Assembly (NCBI RefSeq): GCF_037325665.1
Contig: NC_090245.1
Coordinates: 71,644,126-71,708,125, forward strand
DNA from: Littorina saxatilis
Lineage: Eukaryota; Mollusca; Gastropoda; Littorinimorpha; Littorinidae
Reading direction: 5' to 3'
DNA: 64,000 nucleotides
The notes below the pieces were generated by a model. It worked only from the letters and a program-made list of their open reading frames with translations, was not told the DNA's origin and ran no database searches. Position numbers and translations under genes: made by a program. Shown one piece after another: positions 49,369-61,593 of this stretch (positions within the stretch are counted from its first letter, which is position 1; each line of letters opens with the position of its first letter).

Positions 49369-52300
49369 CCCAGGGCACCTCCACTAGACTTTTTTCTATC
49401 CCCCGGTTGTGTACACTTACTGAAGAGCCCGAGACGGACTACAGTCATACTTTGTCGTCACACCTGCCACAGTTTTGTCCCCTCTCTGCTCACTTTCCAT
49501 GTTCACTTCCAAGGTTTCTCTTCCAAGATTCAGTTCTTATTCTTATTCACATGGTCATGTATCATCCTTTCACCACTTTTGTCTAAATGGAATGTAATGC
49601 TCATCTTTCTTCGTAGAGTAGACTTTGTTAGAACTGCATGTGAATTTATTTTTGATACAGCTACACGTCAACTGCAGGTAAATGGATGTTTGCCTGGTTT
49701 GAGTTTCTTGTTGTTTTATTCATTAGGTGCATCTTCTAAAGTTCTACTTCTAGTAAAATCAAAAAGGAATTGATAATGTGTGTGTATCAAAAATGTTTTT
49801 AAATAAAAGGTAAAGAGCATACATATATCTGAAAAAGTTTATTTTAATCCAAGTTGAAAATCTAGAAATGAAGAATGTCTTGTACTTGTAGTTGTATTTA
49901 AGGTGTTTTGAAACCTTGGCACCATAACTGTGTTAGACTTAGAGTCTGCAATTCTTCTTTCAATCACCTCTTTACTTCAGTCTTTGTTACGAAGAGCCCG
50001 CGCCCTGTGCATTGCTTGCTGATGTTCTGTGGTCGAAATTTGAAGAGAAAAAACAATAGATCTGGAATGTTTGAAAATGAAAGGGAACTTTAACTTCCTG
50101 TACACGTCATTTCTTGTCGACTTAAAACGAATAGCAGTAAACTGCATTAGAAAAGCAGGTTGAAAAAAAAAGACATACTGCTCAAAAGATATGGCAGATA
50201 ACTGGGTTGAAAAGCCGCTTGGATTGAACAGTACAGATCTTTGTACCGTTTTCTTTAGACTCTTAAACTGTTGGCAGGGTTCATGCACTGTGGGTATAAA
50301 TAATGTGGCCTTTCCTTGCCAAGGAGATGTTTCTGCCATAAGATACACATCATATACTGGTGTTAAAACATGTACGGCACACATTTTCAATGCAGAACGA
50401 ACAGTGTCTGTTGTTGCAGTTATGGTGTTGATACATGTCAAAGCTGTGCCTTGGGGTTGGAACTGATGCGTTCAGCAATAAACTCCTGAAGGAAAAAGCT
50501 TGAGAATTGCATTGATGACCCTAAATGTAGGACCAACATCTAACACTGGCATGCAACATAAATTTATTCTCACAGTGGTTGGCTGTAAAAGCAGTCAAGG
50601 TGACTGTCCAGTAGCACAAATCCGGAGATTTTTTTCCTCCCCCTCCCTCCCCTTGTGGTTTCTGCGTCATTTGCTCCCATGTTTGCCGCCTGCAACATTC
50701 CTCACATGAAGAATGTGCGTTTCTGTTTTGTACATTTGTGTCACAGACAGGCACCTGTGATCAAGTTTTGTGTTCCAAGTTGTCACCAATGGCAATGATG
50801 TATGTGAGTTTGAGGGTAAGAATTCCTCGTTTTAGAATCAAGATTTAGTCGTTCAGAGTTATGTGAATATGCCTCATGCCTCTGTGTTAGTCTTTGTTAT
50901 TAATTTTGTTTGGTCTTGTTTCTTAGTTTCAATTGTGAAGGTTTGTTCTATTTGTAATTATGTCATTCAGTGTATGTGCACATTTAATTGAAGGGTGTGG
51001 TTTTCAAATTTCAGGCAGAGGAATTTTTCTTTAAAATTTACTTGAAATCTTGGGTCATGCAAACGTAATTCATGTACCGAAGTAAAATTAGGACACAGAT
51101 TTTCAACTCACGATGTTGAAACAAACAATTATTATCTTGCAGTTATTGCGATGAAATAAATGTGATTGTGAGGGGAAGATCAATTAAGATTAAGCACTGT
51201 TAATTTGAAACCATGTCTGTTGGTCAGGTATTGTTTTAGGTTATTGTACATTGTGAGGTAAAGGTGCAGAATCAGTCATTAAAACACAAGCCAGGATTCC
51301 CACCATTTGGCGAAGAGACAGTATAGCTCATACTTATAGAAGCTGATTGATGCATTAAAATCATTGGTACATGTAGTTATTTCTGAACATTTGACTGTGT
51401 GTCGATTTCTTTTGATTCTATATATATGTTTATTTCATTTTTGGTACACTAGAGATAATCATTTCCAGCTCGAGACTAAGATCAGGGTGTGGTTATGAAC
51501 TTGTGTGGATTTTATCAGTATGTGCACACATGAGCATATGTGATTGAAATTACAAGATTGATAAACAATTCAATTTAGCAGTTAAACTAATCTTTATTTC
51601 ATTAACAGTTATTTTAGCACAAGGGGAAATTATGAAAGGAAAGTACGACAGGGGTGGAAATCTTGAAAGAAAGGATAGTGTGCTTGTGCACTTTAACTTC
51701 ACTTCAAAATGTACTAGCAGGACAGGAAAGCCACCTGAGCAATTTCCACTGCAGGGATGGTGTTGAACATATATATTTAAGAATTTTAGATTTGGAAAAG
51801 TATAGTGTTATGCTGGATGGAAGTTGTCATGTCATGGAATGGTAGGTAGAAGAGCATTGCTGGTTTGCCAGTTGGTTTTCAATGTCTGTTTGTAATGCAA
51901 GTGCAGATGTTGGGAGTTGGTACATGTATTTGCCTTATTTGTTCCGCAAGTTTAAAGAGAGCACAGGATATACCCTTTCCTGAGCAATCGTTGAGCTTTT
52001 TCTGGTCAAAATAAAACACGTACGGGCTGTTGAGTGCTGATTTTATGAAGCAAATAAGCAGATGGCAATTTCAGCTTGTCACTGGTAAAGTAATTTTTAT
52101 TTTCCCTTGCAGAAACTGCCTGTGAAGAATACTTAGTTGAATTTACAGAAAATTTTTGGCATTGTTTGTTTTAATGGGACAGAGCAGAGTGCCTGTTTAA
52201 CTCCCAAGTGTTTTAGTTTTACTTCATATGTAACAACTAACATGTTTGTGAGATTATCTTGTCATGAACAATATGAATTTGATTTTCCTAACACGTTAAA

Positions 52301-53590
52301 TGTCTTTGCTTGCATTTGCGTACATACTTAAATAGTGCGGCTCTTTTCTTAGTTATAACCTCTGTTGTAATTTGCCAAAGGTCACCTCTGTATGTATTTT
52401 TGTGTGTGTGTGTGTGTCTTGTGTTCATAAAGATGGACTGGTTTATAACTGAATGAATTTACTGTGACTGTTCTATGTGATGTCTCTATATTGTATATAA
52501 CCTGTTTGGTAAGGTACATGGTGGATTAAGGGGTGCACAATTTTGTTTTAAATGTGAACAATTATGTACGCGTATGATTATGAATGCGTTTGAATAACGT
52601 CTGTGTATAAGTATATAACTTCGTGCTGATGGTCTTTTCATTCATGTTATATTTTTTTGCTAGTAATTTTTTAATAGCATCATTTAATTTGCCACAGCAT
52701 TTTGCTCTCAGCAGTTCATTAGAAACTGTTTCTCGTGGTAAATGGTGTGTAAGCCATTATCACAATGCTGTGCAACTGTTCTCTTTAACTTTTAAGCATA
52801 CAGTTTTAAGACATTTGTTTTTGTTATTCACAGTGAGTCAAGAATGCATGAGTGCCGATATCTGAAATCTTTTCAAGTGTCCTATTTTATTGTCTTCTGC
52901 TTTCTCTTCATATAAATTTTGATTGATGGCCTGTCCTTGAACATTTTTGTTGTTGGGTGAAGTTCACTGGCTATCGTTTTTTCAAATGTTTTTGTCAGGA
53001 AGAGACGTTCAAAAATTGAGACCAAAAATGTTGAAATTTTAGATGTTCAGTGTTAGGCATGAGAACTCAGGAATGATCCCTTGAAAATGCTTAAAGTCAG
53101 TCAATCTCATGCCTGAGTATGAACAGCCAGATATTTTTCCAATATCCTTTTTGTTGAGTGGCTTTTATTTTATTTTAATCTTGTATCAAGGACAATGAGC
53201 TTTGAATTAAAACTTAAACAGCCCTTTGTGCTCTTGCACATTTGGACTGATTCACTTCATCTAAGCTGTTCACATGACAACAATTTTTTGCTAGTTGAAA
53301 TTCTTTGAATGTTAGTAAGAATTGCATGAAAACAATCTTTGTACCTGGCGAGATCTGACACTTTGTGTTAGAAACACCACTGTCTGCTTTGAAGAGTAAA
53401 CATTTATTTTGCCACAAAGCTCCGGGACTGTTGTTTTCTGTTATTGTATTGAATGAACAGTGAACATGAAAAATATAACAGTTCAGTATTGTGCATTTTG
53501 CTGTATGTATACACTTAATGTTTGTTTTGTTCCTACTTGAAGCTGTTGTATTTCATTCATCCCTTCGAATCTTCACTCCAGTATCATACA
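49369..53590 (+). other. Probable ABHD17 3' UTR and unannotated sequence
   Basis: AT-rich, largely free of recognisable repeats, with AATAAA hexamers such as those at about 49801 and 51155. No coding exon is recognised. The lack of transposons over 4 kb, unlike everywhere else in the window, suggests selection or a long 3' UTR, but the polyadenylation site cannot be chosen. Confidence 0.35.
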
Positions 53591-54179
53591 GCAGACCTGT
53601 TTACCCTTACGATTTTAGCGTAATTTATTATGATTTTCTGCAAAAAATATGCCATTGCGCTATTTGTGTCAAGACTACGATTTTCATAAATAAAAAAAAA
53701 GTTAAAAAAAACAATAAAAATAAAAATTATTTTTATTAATTCACATGTTTGGCATTGTTTTTTTTCAATAGCAAAATGGGGTGAAAAAGCACAGGACTGA
53801 CCAGAGATCATGTCTGTCTGATGAGACGCTGGAGAGCCTTCTAGTGGTGTAGTCTCGCCCTCACTCATTCGGCAAGCGCAAGTACAGTAGAGAAGCGCTT
53901 GACACACTGAAAAAGGCCTACTACGAGCAAAAGAAAAAGAATCAGTCATGCATGTGCTTTTGATGTGATTTTCTTTGAAATTATGATGACTACAAAAACT
54001 GACTGATGTGTTTTGTTTGTGAATGATGGATATATGTGCTTGATTGCGTTTCGCAGACACAGTTGTCGTGTGCGTTGTAATTGGCGACGAATGCTGGATG
54101 ATTACTATTTTTGTGCCAGGATTACTATTTTTGGGGCTGAGCATTACTCCAAAACACTTATAGGGGTAAACAGGTCTGC
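53591..54179. mobile_element. TIR element with GCAGACCTGTTTACCC ends
   Basis: Inverted ends GCAGACCTGTTTACCC, with ATACA on both flanks (53586-53590 and 54180-54184). The 201-residue minus-strand open frame lies inside it and shows no domain. Superfamily unassigned. Confidence 0.7.
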
Positions 54180-55265
54180 ATACAGTCAAAAATATATTCT
54201 ATCTTCGAAGCACATGTTCTTTTTCACTCAGTCACTGTGTTATAACTCTGGTTTCCCACCACATGCTTTTTTCTTTGAATAAAACATTTTGGTATAAAAC
54301 ATTCAAAGATATTATGTGAATGTGGAGATATTAACTTGACTGACACACTTAAAGTTTGCCTTACACTTCTGTGTATATATATGTTTGACTATTTCAGTGC
54401 CCCATTGTATATGATGGTTGTTCATTAGGTATACAAGTTTTGTATGAGTTTTCTGTGCTGTTGAGAAACGGCTGCATGCTGTACATACTCTGGTCGCTAA
54501 TGTTGCTCTGTACTTATTTCCTATGATGGAGTTATGGCTTTAGGACAGGATCAAGCTATTTCATTTCCCTGTTTTGGGGTTACAGATACATTGTGTTTGG
54601 TGTGAGTAAAATAACATCTATGTTTATTTTGAACAACTTTCTGTATTACAATTTTTTTGTGGCAGGTCTACCAGCAACAACAGTCAGGCAGACAACTTAA
54701 AAGAAGATAGATCTATTTGAAATCATTTTGACCTACCGTACTTTCCGGGTTACAAGGCGCTACAGCGCATAAGGCGCACCCCCCTCTTTTTAAACAAAAT
54801 TGTAATCCAGTCACCCATTGGGCGCAGGGGGCCCATAGGGCGCACCAAAATTAAAAAAGTATACCGGTAACAAACGGTCGAAGAATGAAAATAAGCCGCA
54901 CATCAAAGGAAGAATACAGAGTGGAAATATGTGTGCTCTGTGTGTGCCGTGAGATCAAAGGCAGGTCCATTGTGATAGCTGGGTTGCCTTGTTTAGACAC
55001 TGACCTTCTTCCCAGGGGTCAATGACCCAGTTTTTGCTATGAGAGGTGGTTCCCCTGTCATAGATCTGAGAGAGGAAACACTTCCTGCACCGGGGTCAGT
55101 GACCGAGTTTAACCTATGGGGCGGTCTCTTTGATGTCTTGAGAGGAAACTTGGCCAGGGTAGTACCTAGTAGCTGAAACATGCATTATCACAGGTTGTTT
55201 GACTGGTACTCAGGCGGTCTCTTTGATTTTTTTCGTATTTCATACACGGATTAGGCGCTTTGTAT

Positions 55266-56433
55266 GGTGCGCCAAATTGATATTACTATCGTTAACTGTT
55301 ATATAGAGTTTCGAAACTATCGTTATCTGTTATATAGAGTTTCGAAACTATCGTTAACTGTTAAATAGAGTTTCGAAACTATCGTTAACTGTTATTTAGA
55401 GTTATATCAATAGCGCGTTTGTGCGCGCTATTGCTAAAACTATGAATAACAGATAACGAGGGTTTCGCAAAACGGCGGCATGGTGCGCGCAAGTGATATT
55501 ACTATCGTTAACTGTTATATAGAGTTTCTAAAAATAGCGATGGCGTGGTCGGATGTTTCGATGCCGGCAAAATGGCTGCTGAACGTTTCATTCGAGCGAA
55601 TTTGCACTACTTACTACAACATTTAGTAGATCATATTCAACTAACTGTCGTCTGATAAGTCCATCATTTCACTGCTTCGTTTAATCAAGGAATCAAATCT
55701 TCGTAACAGCTAGCACGCTTCCTGTTTTCACAGAAATATTGGTCAGTGTCAGCTTGACCCGTTCTAGCTACCGCGCTGTGTGCGGGTCAGTTTGCCGGTA
55801 CACATACGGCCGGCTGGCATGCAGTACCCAAAACACGATGCGAAAGCATGCAGTGTTTTCCAAAACGCGTCGTGGGGGATGTCACTCGTACACTGTGACA
55901 CGTTGTTTTGTGTTTGTTTGAAAAAAAAACCCACTGTTTTGTGTAGTGCGTCTGTCATGGTCTTTTCCGCGAATATTCAGTAGGCCTACCCGTCTTCAAA
56001 CCGCACACGTGGAAAACGGTACGGCCGAAAGTACAAATGATATGATAAAGCTAATATTAAACAAACTCAACAATGATTTGAGAAGACGACAACAGAAGAA
56101 CGGTCAATAACTAATTTTGTAGTTTTTTGGCTCACGTAAGTGTAGCCTATGCGATCGTAACTTTGTCTGTCTGTGCGTGCGTGCGTGCGTCTGTGCGTGT
56201 GTATGTCTGTGGTAGAAACTCTAACATTTGAAGACGTCACATTACATTGACGTCCCATTATTACGTAAGAGGGTTAGACGTCACGCGAAGGAAGTACTGA
56301 CAGTCTCGGTCATTATTATTTTGAGCGCGCCGAGACTAGTTGGCAGTCGTGTCCTTGTAAGTAGGCTACATGCAGACAGACAGATCTAGATCTAGTGTCT
56401 CGCTTTCTTGCACAGTTTCACCTATGCTCTTTC

Positions 56434-56494
<61 letters not shown>

Positions 56495-56843
56495 CGGAGT
56501 GATTGAGTTTGTGTTACTGTTTGTCGATTTCTTACGTGAGCCTTGATGGCTTCGCCTCTTGTTTAAATTGTGTTTCTAGTTAAAATGTACATTTCGTAGC
56601 AAAAAGACAGTGTTGCAATGGCATTTCAGGGTTTTCCCGTTTTGGGAACGATACCGACGCGCCGTTTTGATAAAACTATCGTTAGCTGTTATATAGAGTT
56701 TCTGAAACTCTATATAACAGATAACGATAGTTTCGAAACTCTACATAACAGTTAACGATAGTTTCAAAACTCTGTATAACAGTTAACGATAGTTTCAAAA
56801 CCCTATATAACAGTTAACGATAGTAATATCAATTTGGCGCACC
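55266..56843. mobile_element. Foldback-like element with inverted iteron arrays
   Basis: Ends are inverted copies of GGTGCGCCAAATTGATATTA. Just inside, units of about 31-33 bp built on ACTATCGTTAACTGTTATAT are tandemly repeated: about four at 55283-55405, one at 55502-55535, and about five in inverse orientation at 56672-56828. The middle is non-coding. Confidence 0.75.
56129..56563 (+). mobile_element. Helentron-like repeat, family C copy 2
   Basis: Starts GGCTCACGTAAGTGTAGCC; ends ACGTGAGCC, GGC-ttc-GCC and TCTTGTT. Shares CAGACAGATCTAGATCTAG with copy 1 at 30057. Contains a long (GT)n tract at about 56437-56492. Confidence 0.8.
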
Positions 56844-57092
56844 ATAGCTTTGTTATACAAGACGCAGGAGTCAAACTCGAGGAAAAAAGTTGCGCCTTAT
56901 GACCCGAAAGTACGGTACATGTATTTCAAACATCCAGTAAGATCTCCGGAAAAGAAACATCATTAGCAGTATTTTTATGTTTTTGATAACGGTAATTCTC
57001 CATTTTTGATTGTGGAAGAATGCTCATTCTTCTTTGACTGATTTTATCTTGTTCTCATTTCTTAGGTTGTTCTCTTGCTACTACATGTATTT

Positions 57093-58211
57093 AGGTCACG
57101 AGTATATTTTGGTTGGAATGCCAATGAGTCACAGGGCTGTGCTGTTGGCTGAGTTCACATGCTGTGACTTAAAATACTAGATTCAAGAATATACTAAGTA
57201 AGCTTATACAGTGGAACCCCTCTCTAAGACCCCCCTCTCTAAGGACACCCCGCCACAACGACCCTTTTTTTTTTAACCGATGTGTTTCCTCATATAGTTG
57301 TCACCAGTGTAGCGACCACCCCGCTCTAACGTCTAAGGACCGACCTAACAGCTTATGCAACGACTTTGTCAGAGTCAGCATAACGCATCACTGACAAACC
57401 GGTTATAACCAGTTATAACCGTCTGGCATAAGCAAAGGCACTAAACCGCTGAGAGGTGTGATGGTTGGGTGGGCTGAGTAAACATCACAAACCAATCATC
57501 GAGATCAAAGGCAGGTCCATTGTGATAGCTGGGTGGCCTTGTTTATTGACACTGACCTTCTTCCCAGGGGTCATTGACCCAGTTTTAGCTAGGAGAGGTG
57601 GTTCCCCTTTCATATCTGAGAGAGGAAACACTTCCTGCACCTGTGTCAGTGACCGAGTTTAACCTATGGGGAGTTTAACCTATGGGGAGTTTAACCTATG
57701 GCGGGTCTCTTTGATGTCTTGAGAGGAAACTTGGCCAAGGTACTGAGATCTGAGGGTAGTACATGCCCCAGAACTGGTGGACACCATCGACAATGTCAAA
57801 CATGAAATCCAAGCTGTTTGCTTGAGGTCGTCAGCAACTCAAACTTCTCTGTTTTCTTTTTTTAAGAAAATCTGAGGTGACTTTCTTTGTGTCCCCCTGA
57901 CCCCGCCCCCTCCCTCTGTAAGGACCCCTCTCCATAAGGACCGATTTTTGTCAACATTTTCAAGGTCGCTAGAGAGGGGTTCCACTGTATCACAAGTATA
58001 TTTTGTTTGAATGCCAATGAGAGTCACAGGGCTGTGCTGTTGGCTGAGTTCACATGCTGTGACTTAAAATACTAGATTCAAGAATATACTAAGTAAGCTT
58101 ATATCACAAGTATATTTTGTTGGAATGCCAATGAGAGTCACAGGGCTGTGCTGTTGGCTGAGTTCACATGCTCTGACTTGAAATACAAGATTCAAGAATA
58201 TATTAAGTTTA
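57093..58211 (+). repeat. Triplicated ~115-bp unit interrupted by a MITE
   Basis: Copies at 57093-57208, 57988-58102 and 58103-58211 share GTCACAGGGCTGTGCTGTTG and TAAAATACTAGATTCAAG. Copies 2 and 3 are adjacent; copy 1 is separated from them by the TA-flanked element at 57209-57987. Confidence 0.85.
57209..57987. mobile_element. pogo/Tc1-like MITE, CCCCTCTCTAAG family
   Basis: Inverted ends CAGTGGAACCCCTCTCTAAG and CAGTGGAACCCCTCTCTAGC, flanked by TA. Includes a segment at 57502-57737 shared with the element at 54736 and a triplicated GAGTTTAACCTATGGG unit near 57655-57703. Confidence 0.85.
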
Positions 58212-58744
58212 AAAGTACCATCCTTCTTGTGTTAGCAATCATTTACTCCACCACAGATCTGTCAAGGCGTCGCTGGTGATTACATCCTTTCACTCAAAAT
58301 ACTTACCAAACATCTATGCCTTGACTGATTTATGTGCAGAATGGAAATTTGTATATGAATTAATTTTTGTAATTCAAATGACACCAATCTCAACCCGTGA
58401 AATTAAAACAGCCAAACAAATTCTACTGCACAGGGAGCAGCCAGGCTGTTTATTTTTGTAGTAGATCTGGGGTGTTTGACATACTCCCATACTGGTAAAA
58501 GGATGGTACAGATAAGGCGTGCACCAGTCTGATTACGCTGACAGACTCATTGTTGAGTGCATCTCAATAGGAAATCGGTCACCAAAATCTTAATGTACAG
58601 CGAACAAGATTTGAAAAATGCTCCGCGTCTGTCACACTTCTGTGACCTCTTTTCAGGAATCGGGGCATACAGCTCTCAATTCATCCAGTATTGTGCAACT
58701 TTCTCTTCTTTTGCACTTCAGCATTTCCTTGATAACGATGATGT

Positions 58745-58941
58745 TCGGAAATAACTCTGTCGGGTTTGTATGGGTTGTGAAAGACCGAAGACTCTTGCTT
58801 TTAGTGAGTCAAACGTTCCCTGTGACATTACGCCAGTCACTAGCGAGTGGTGATGCACAGGGAGTACGTGTAGAAAACTTGTCTCACTAAAGCAAGAGTA
58901 TCCATTCTTTGACAACCCACAGAAAACCAACAGTTATTTCC
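58745..58941. repeat. Imperfect ~197-bp palindrome
   Basis: Arms beginning CGGAAATAACT and containing ACTCTTGCTTT and AGTGAG face each other around a short centre. Likely a small foldback-type MITE. Arms are diverged. Confidence 0.6.
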
Positions 58942-59076
58942 GGAATCTGTCTATAACAGAGAGGATGTTAATAGACACAGCCATCGTCGAACGCTGAAGA
59001 AGAAGAAGAAGAAAGGATTTTAAGATTTGAGTCTTGAATTTAAGTATTTGAAGTCTGTCTGTGAGCAACTGTTAAT

Positions 59077-59438
59077 GCCCCCCGCGGGTTAGGGGGAAGA
59101 ATTTACCCGATGCTCCCCAACATGTCGTAAGAGGCAACTAACGGATTCTGTTTCTCCGTTTACCCTTGTTAAGTGTTTCTTGTATAGAATATAGTCAATG
59201 TTTGTAAAGATTTTAGTCAAGCAGTATGTAAGAAATGTTAAGTCCTTTGTACTGGAAACTTGCATTCTCCCAGTAAGGTAATATATTGTACTACGTTGCA
59301 AGCCCCTGGAGCAATTTTTTGATTAGTGCTTTTGTGAACAAGAAACAATTAACAAGTGGCTCTATCCCATCTCCCCCCCTTTCCCCGTTGCGATATAACC
59401 TTCGTGGTTGAAAACGACGTTAAACACCAAATAAAGAA
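59077..59438 (+). mobile_element. Retroposon with 13-bp target duplication
   Basis: Flanked by AGCAACTGTTAAT at 59064-59076 and 59439-59451. Starts in a GC-rich block with CGCGGGTTAGGGGG and ends GACGTTAAACACCAAATAA plus AGAA. No protein is encoded and no tRNA-like boxes are seen. A SINE, or a 5'-truncated LINE sharing that tail. Confidence 0.8.
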
Positions 59439-59452
59439 AGCAACTGTTAATT

Positions 59453-60490
59453 TTTTTCCTTCTGTTCTTTAGGATAGAATTGTTGCAGAGGAACAATACT
59501 TATGACAGGATGCTAAAGAATCAAAATTGTGCATTGTGATTATACCCTATTGTTTTGTGTAAATCAAGGTTGGGATTTGAAATATGTTTTAAAGTTATAC
59601 GATTATCATGTTTACCGCAATTCTCACTGTTTTTTTCTGCCTTGTGTTTCATGTTTGACTGTAGCATTGAATAAATAAATTTTAAATTGGACGAAAGCAT
59701 CTTCAGCTTGTTAATTTGTGGCGAGGTTTCGTTTGCTGAACAATTTTCTGTGAAAGTCAGTGTCTATGATCTGTCATGTGTATTCAATCTTCTGTCTTTG
59801 CTCTGTGACTCATAACACACTGACTCGACTGAGTTGCAATACATTACAGACGGCATAGCGGCTGTCTGTGAAATTTGATTGAACACTCAGAAGACTTCAA
59901 TTGCAAGTGTTTTGTCCTTGCTAAAACACATTTCATGTATTACTCACATACACACACACCGTTATGAGACAAGTGCAATCAAAACCCAATACAGAACAGA
60001 GTGTTTTGTGTTGTGTATTTATCTGGGCAGAGAACTCTCACATAAATATATTGCCATAGTTACAACTTACATACTTGTTACTTCTAAATTATTGTTCATT
60101 CCACAGTCAACCATCACATTTTCTTGATACAAGCTCACTATTACGATGATACATTGCAGCTCTAACAGTAGATCAATTTCGAGCCAAGGATGCATGTGTT
60201 TTGGAGTGAAACACGCATTTTATCAACAACAACAAAATATATAATGCACTCTTTTTCTGTGAAGTAAATGGGCGAAAGAATTGTACTCCATTTGGTCATC
60301 TGATCATCACACGAGAAGCGTCTTGTTCAACAATATGTTATTTCTAATGATAAAATCGGTGTATTAGCTAATACCACACAAACATACATGTATGTATGCT
60401 GTTGAGTCCTTGCAATCAATGATCTCTCCCCCTCCTCAAAGTTTCTGAGTTCCAATGATCTGTTGGTTTGCAGAAAGCAAGGCTAACGTG
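59453..60490. other. Intergenic region between ABHD17 and SNRNP35
   Basis: AT-rich with no recognised exon. The part nearest 60490 must include the SNRNP35 3' UTR; no confident AATAAA on the minus strand was chosen. Confidence 0.4.
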
Positions 60491-61222
60491 TCATCTTCTG
60501 GAATAATTATCCTTTGCTCTGTAATGATCCCCATGTGGTGACCTGGATCGCTGCCGCTGCCGTCTGTCTTCATGTCTACCACCGCCAACCTCTCGTCTTG
60601 ACCTACCATAGTCTCTTTCTCGATTATCCCTCCAGCCTCTCTCAGTATTTCTTGGCGTTTTACTGTCGTCCCGAGTGAACCTGTCTTCAGAGTCTTCATG
60701 CTTTTTTAGAGAAGCTGCCATGAGAGGTTTGCGAAATGGTCTGTCTCGTCCTCCAAAACGAAGCTGACCTGACTCTTTCTTCCCACCAAACCCACCACCA
60801 AATCGGCGAGGAATCCAGTTTTTCAGCGTTCTTGCATGCTCATAATCAACTAGAATTTCTTTGTCATCAATGGTCATATTTTTTCCTTCGGTGTAAGCAT
60901 TCCGCAGAGCTTTTTCACTGTCAAATTCCACAAAGCCGTAACACTTTGAGAATCCTGTCACAATGTCCCTGACCAATCGGTAGTGCTGAATTTTTCCAAA
61001 ATGTCTGAATGAATTGTACAGGGTCTCCTCATCTGTATTTGGTGAAAGACGAGTCACGAACAAGGTCAGCTGGGGGTCGCCTTTAACCCGTTTATTGGGT
61101 TTGTACTTTGTGGCCAAAGCTCGAGTGATGGCTCTGTCATGTGGATCCTCATCAGTGCCATCTATACTGCCAGCCTTCAAAGGGTCGTAAACTTTATCCA
61201 GGTAAGGTGAGAATGGTTCCAT
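60491..61222 (-). CDS. SNRNP35: U11/U12 snRNP 35 kDa protein
   Basis: A component of the U11/U12 di-snRNP of the minor spliceosome, which recognises U12-type introns in the nucleus. One coding exon of 243 residues (human about 246). The N-terminus (YLDKVYDPLKAGSIDGTD, ALATKYKPNKRVKGDP) is diagnostic of this protein. The RRM spans about residues 52-130, with RNP2 LFVTRL (54-59) and RNP1 KCYGFVEF (93-100), followed by the conserved EHARTLKNWIPRR and GG-rich stretch. The C-terminus is an Arg/Asp/Ser-rich tail. The start at 61222 is right because the family N-terminus begins there. A splice acceptor CAG lies 5 bases upstream of ATG, so a 5' UTR exon lies outside. It is the only gene near this end and is convergent with ABHD17. 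Confidence 0.95.
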   Translation of the reverse strand: MEPFSPYLDKVYDPLKAGSIDGTDEDPHDRAITRALATKYKPNKRVKGDPQLTLFVTRLSPNTDEETLYNSFRHFGKIQHYRLVRDIVTGFSKCYGFVEFDSEKALRNAYTEGKNMTIDDKEILVDYEHARTLKNWIPRRFGGGFGGKKESGQLRFGGRDRPFRKPLMAASLKKHEDSEDRFTRDDSKTPRNTERGWRDNRERDYGRSRREVGGGRHEDRRQRQRSRSPHGDHYRAKDNYSRR

Positions 61223-61276
61223 AGTGCCTGAAAAACAAACAGAAAATGAGTAAGTTTACCACAAGTGCTTAATGTA

Positions 61277-61447
61277 CAGTAGAACTTCTCTTTTAAGACC
61301 TAAAAACTGAGAAAATCAGGTCTTAAAAGGAGCAAGTCTTTAAATGGGGGTAAATTTACACAGGTTATCAACAAAACGACTGAGAAAACAGGGTCTTTAA
61401 AGGGAGGAAGTCTTAAATTCAGGGGTCTTAAAAGTGGGTTTCCACTG
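61277..61447. mobile_element. pogo/Tc1-like MITE, copy of 12314-12488
   Basis: TA-flanked, ends CAGTAGAACTTCTC and CAGTGGAAACCC, interior repeats GGTCTTAAAA. Located just upstream of the SNRNP35 coding exon, inside its 5' intron if the acceptor is used. Confidence 0.8.
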
Positions 61448-61593
61448 TATCAGTATTAGCATAGACCTATATCTAAATATTTAGATATAGGTCCCTGGTA
61501 TTAGTCAGAGCAGGGATGCGGAAATCCATTAGCCCCTGAGACTGAGAGTAGAAATCTTGCTGGGCGATTAAAAATCATGAATCACAAGATATC

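Larger units (their letters stand above)
54736..56915. mobile_element. pogo/Tc1-like TIR element with two nested insertions
   Basis: Inverted ends CCGTACTTTCCGGGTTACAA and CCGTACTTTCGGGTCATAAG, flanked by TA. Subterminal AAGGCGC motifs are typical of such MITEs. It contains a foldback element (55266-56843), itself holding a family C repeat (56129-56563), and a segment (54947-55157) shared with the element at 57209-57987. Confidence 0.8.

Noticed and set aside
53584-54189. A 201-residue minus-strand ORF
   Set aside because: It lies almost exactly inside a TIR element with ATACA flanks and ends in low-complexity Ile/Phe sequence.
55283-56828. CRISPR-like repeat array
   Set aside because: The units are directly adjacent rather than separated by unique spacers, occur in inverted arrays, and lie inside a eukaryotic foldback element.
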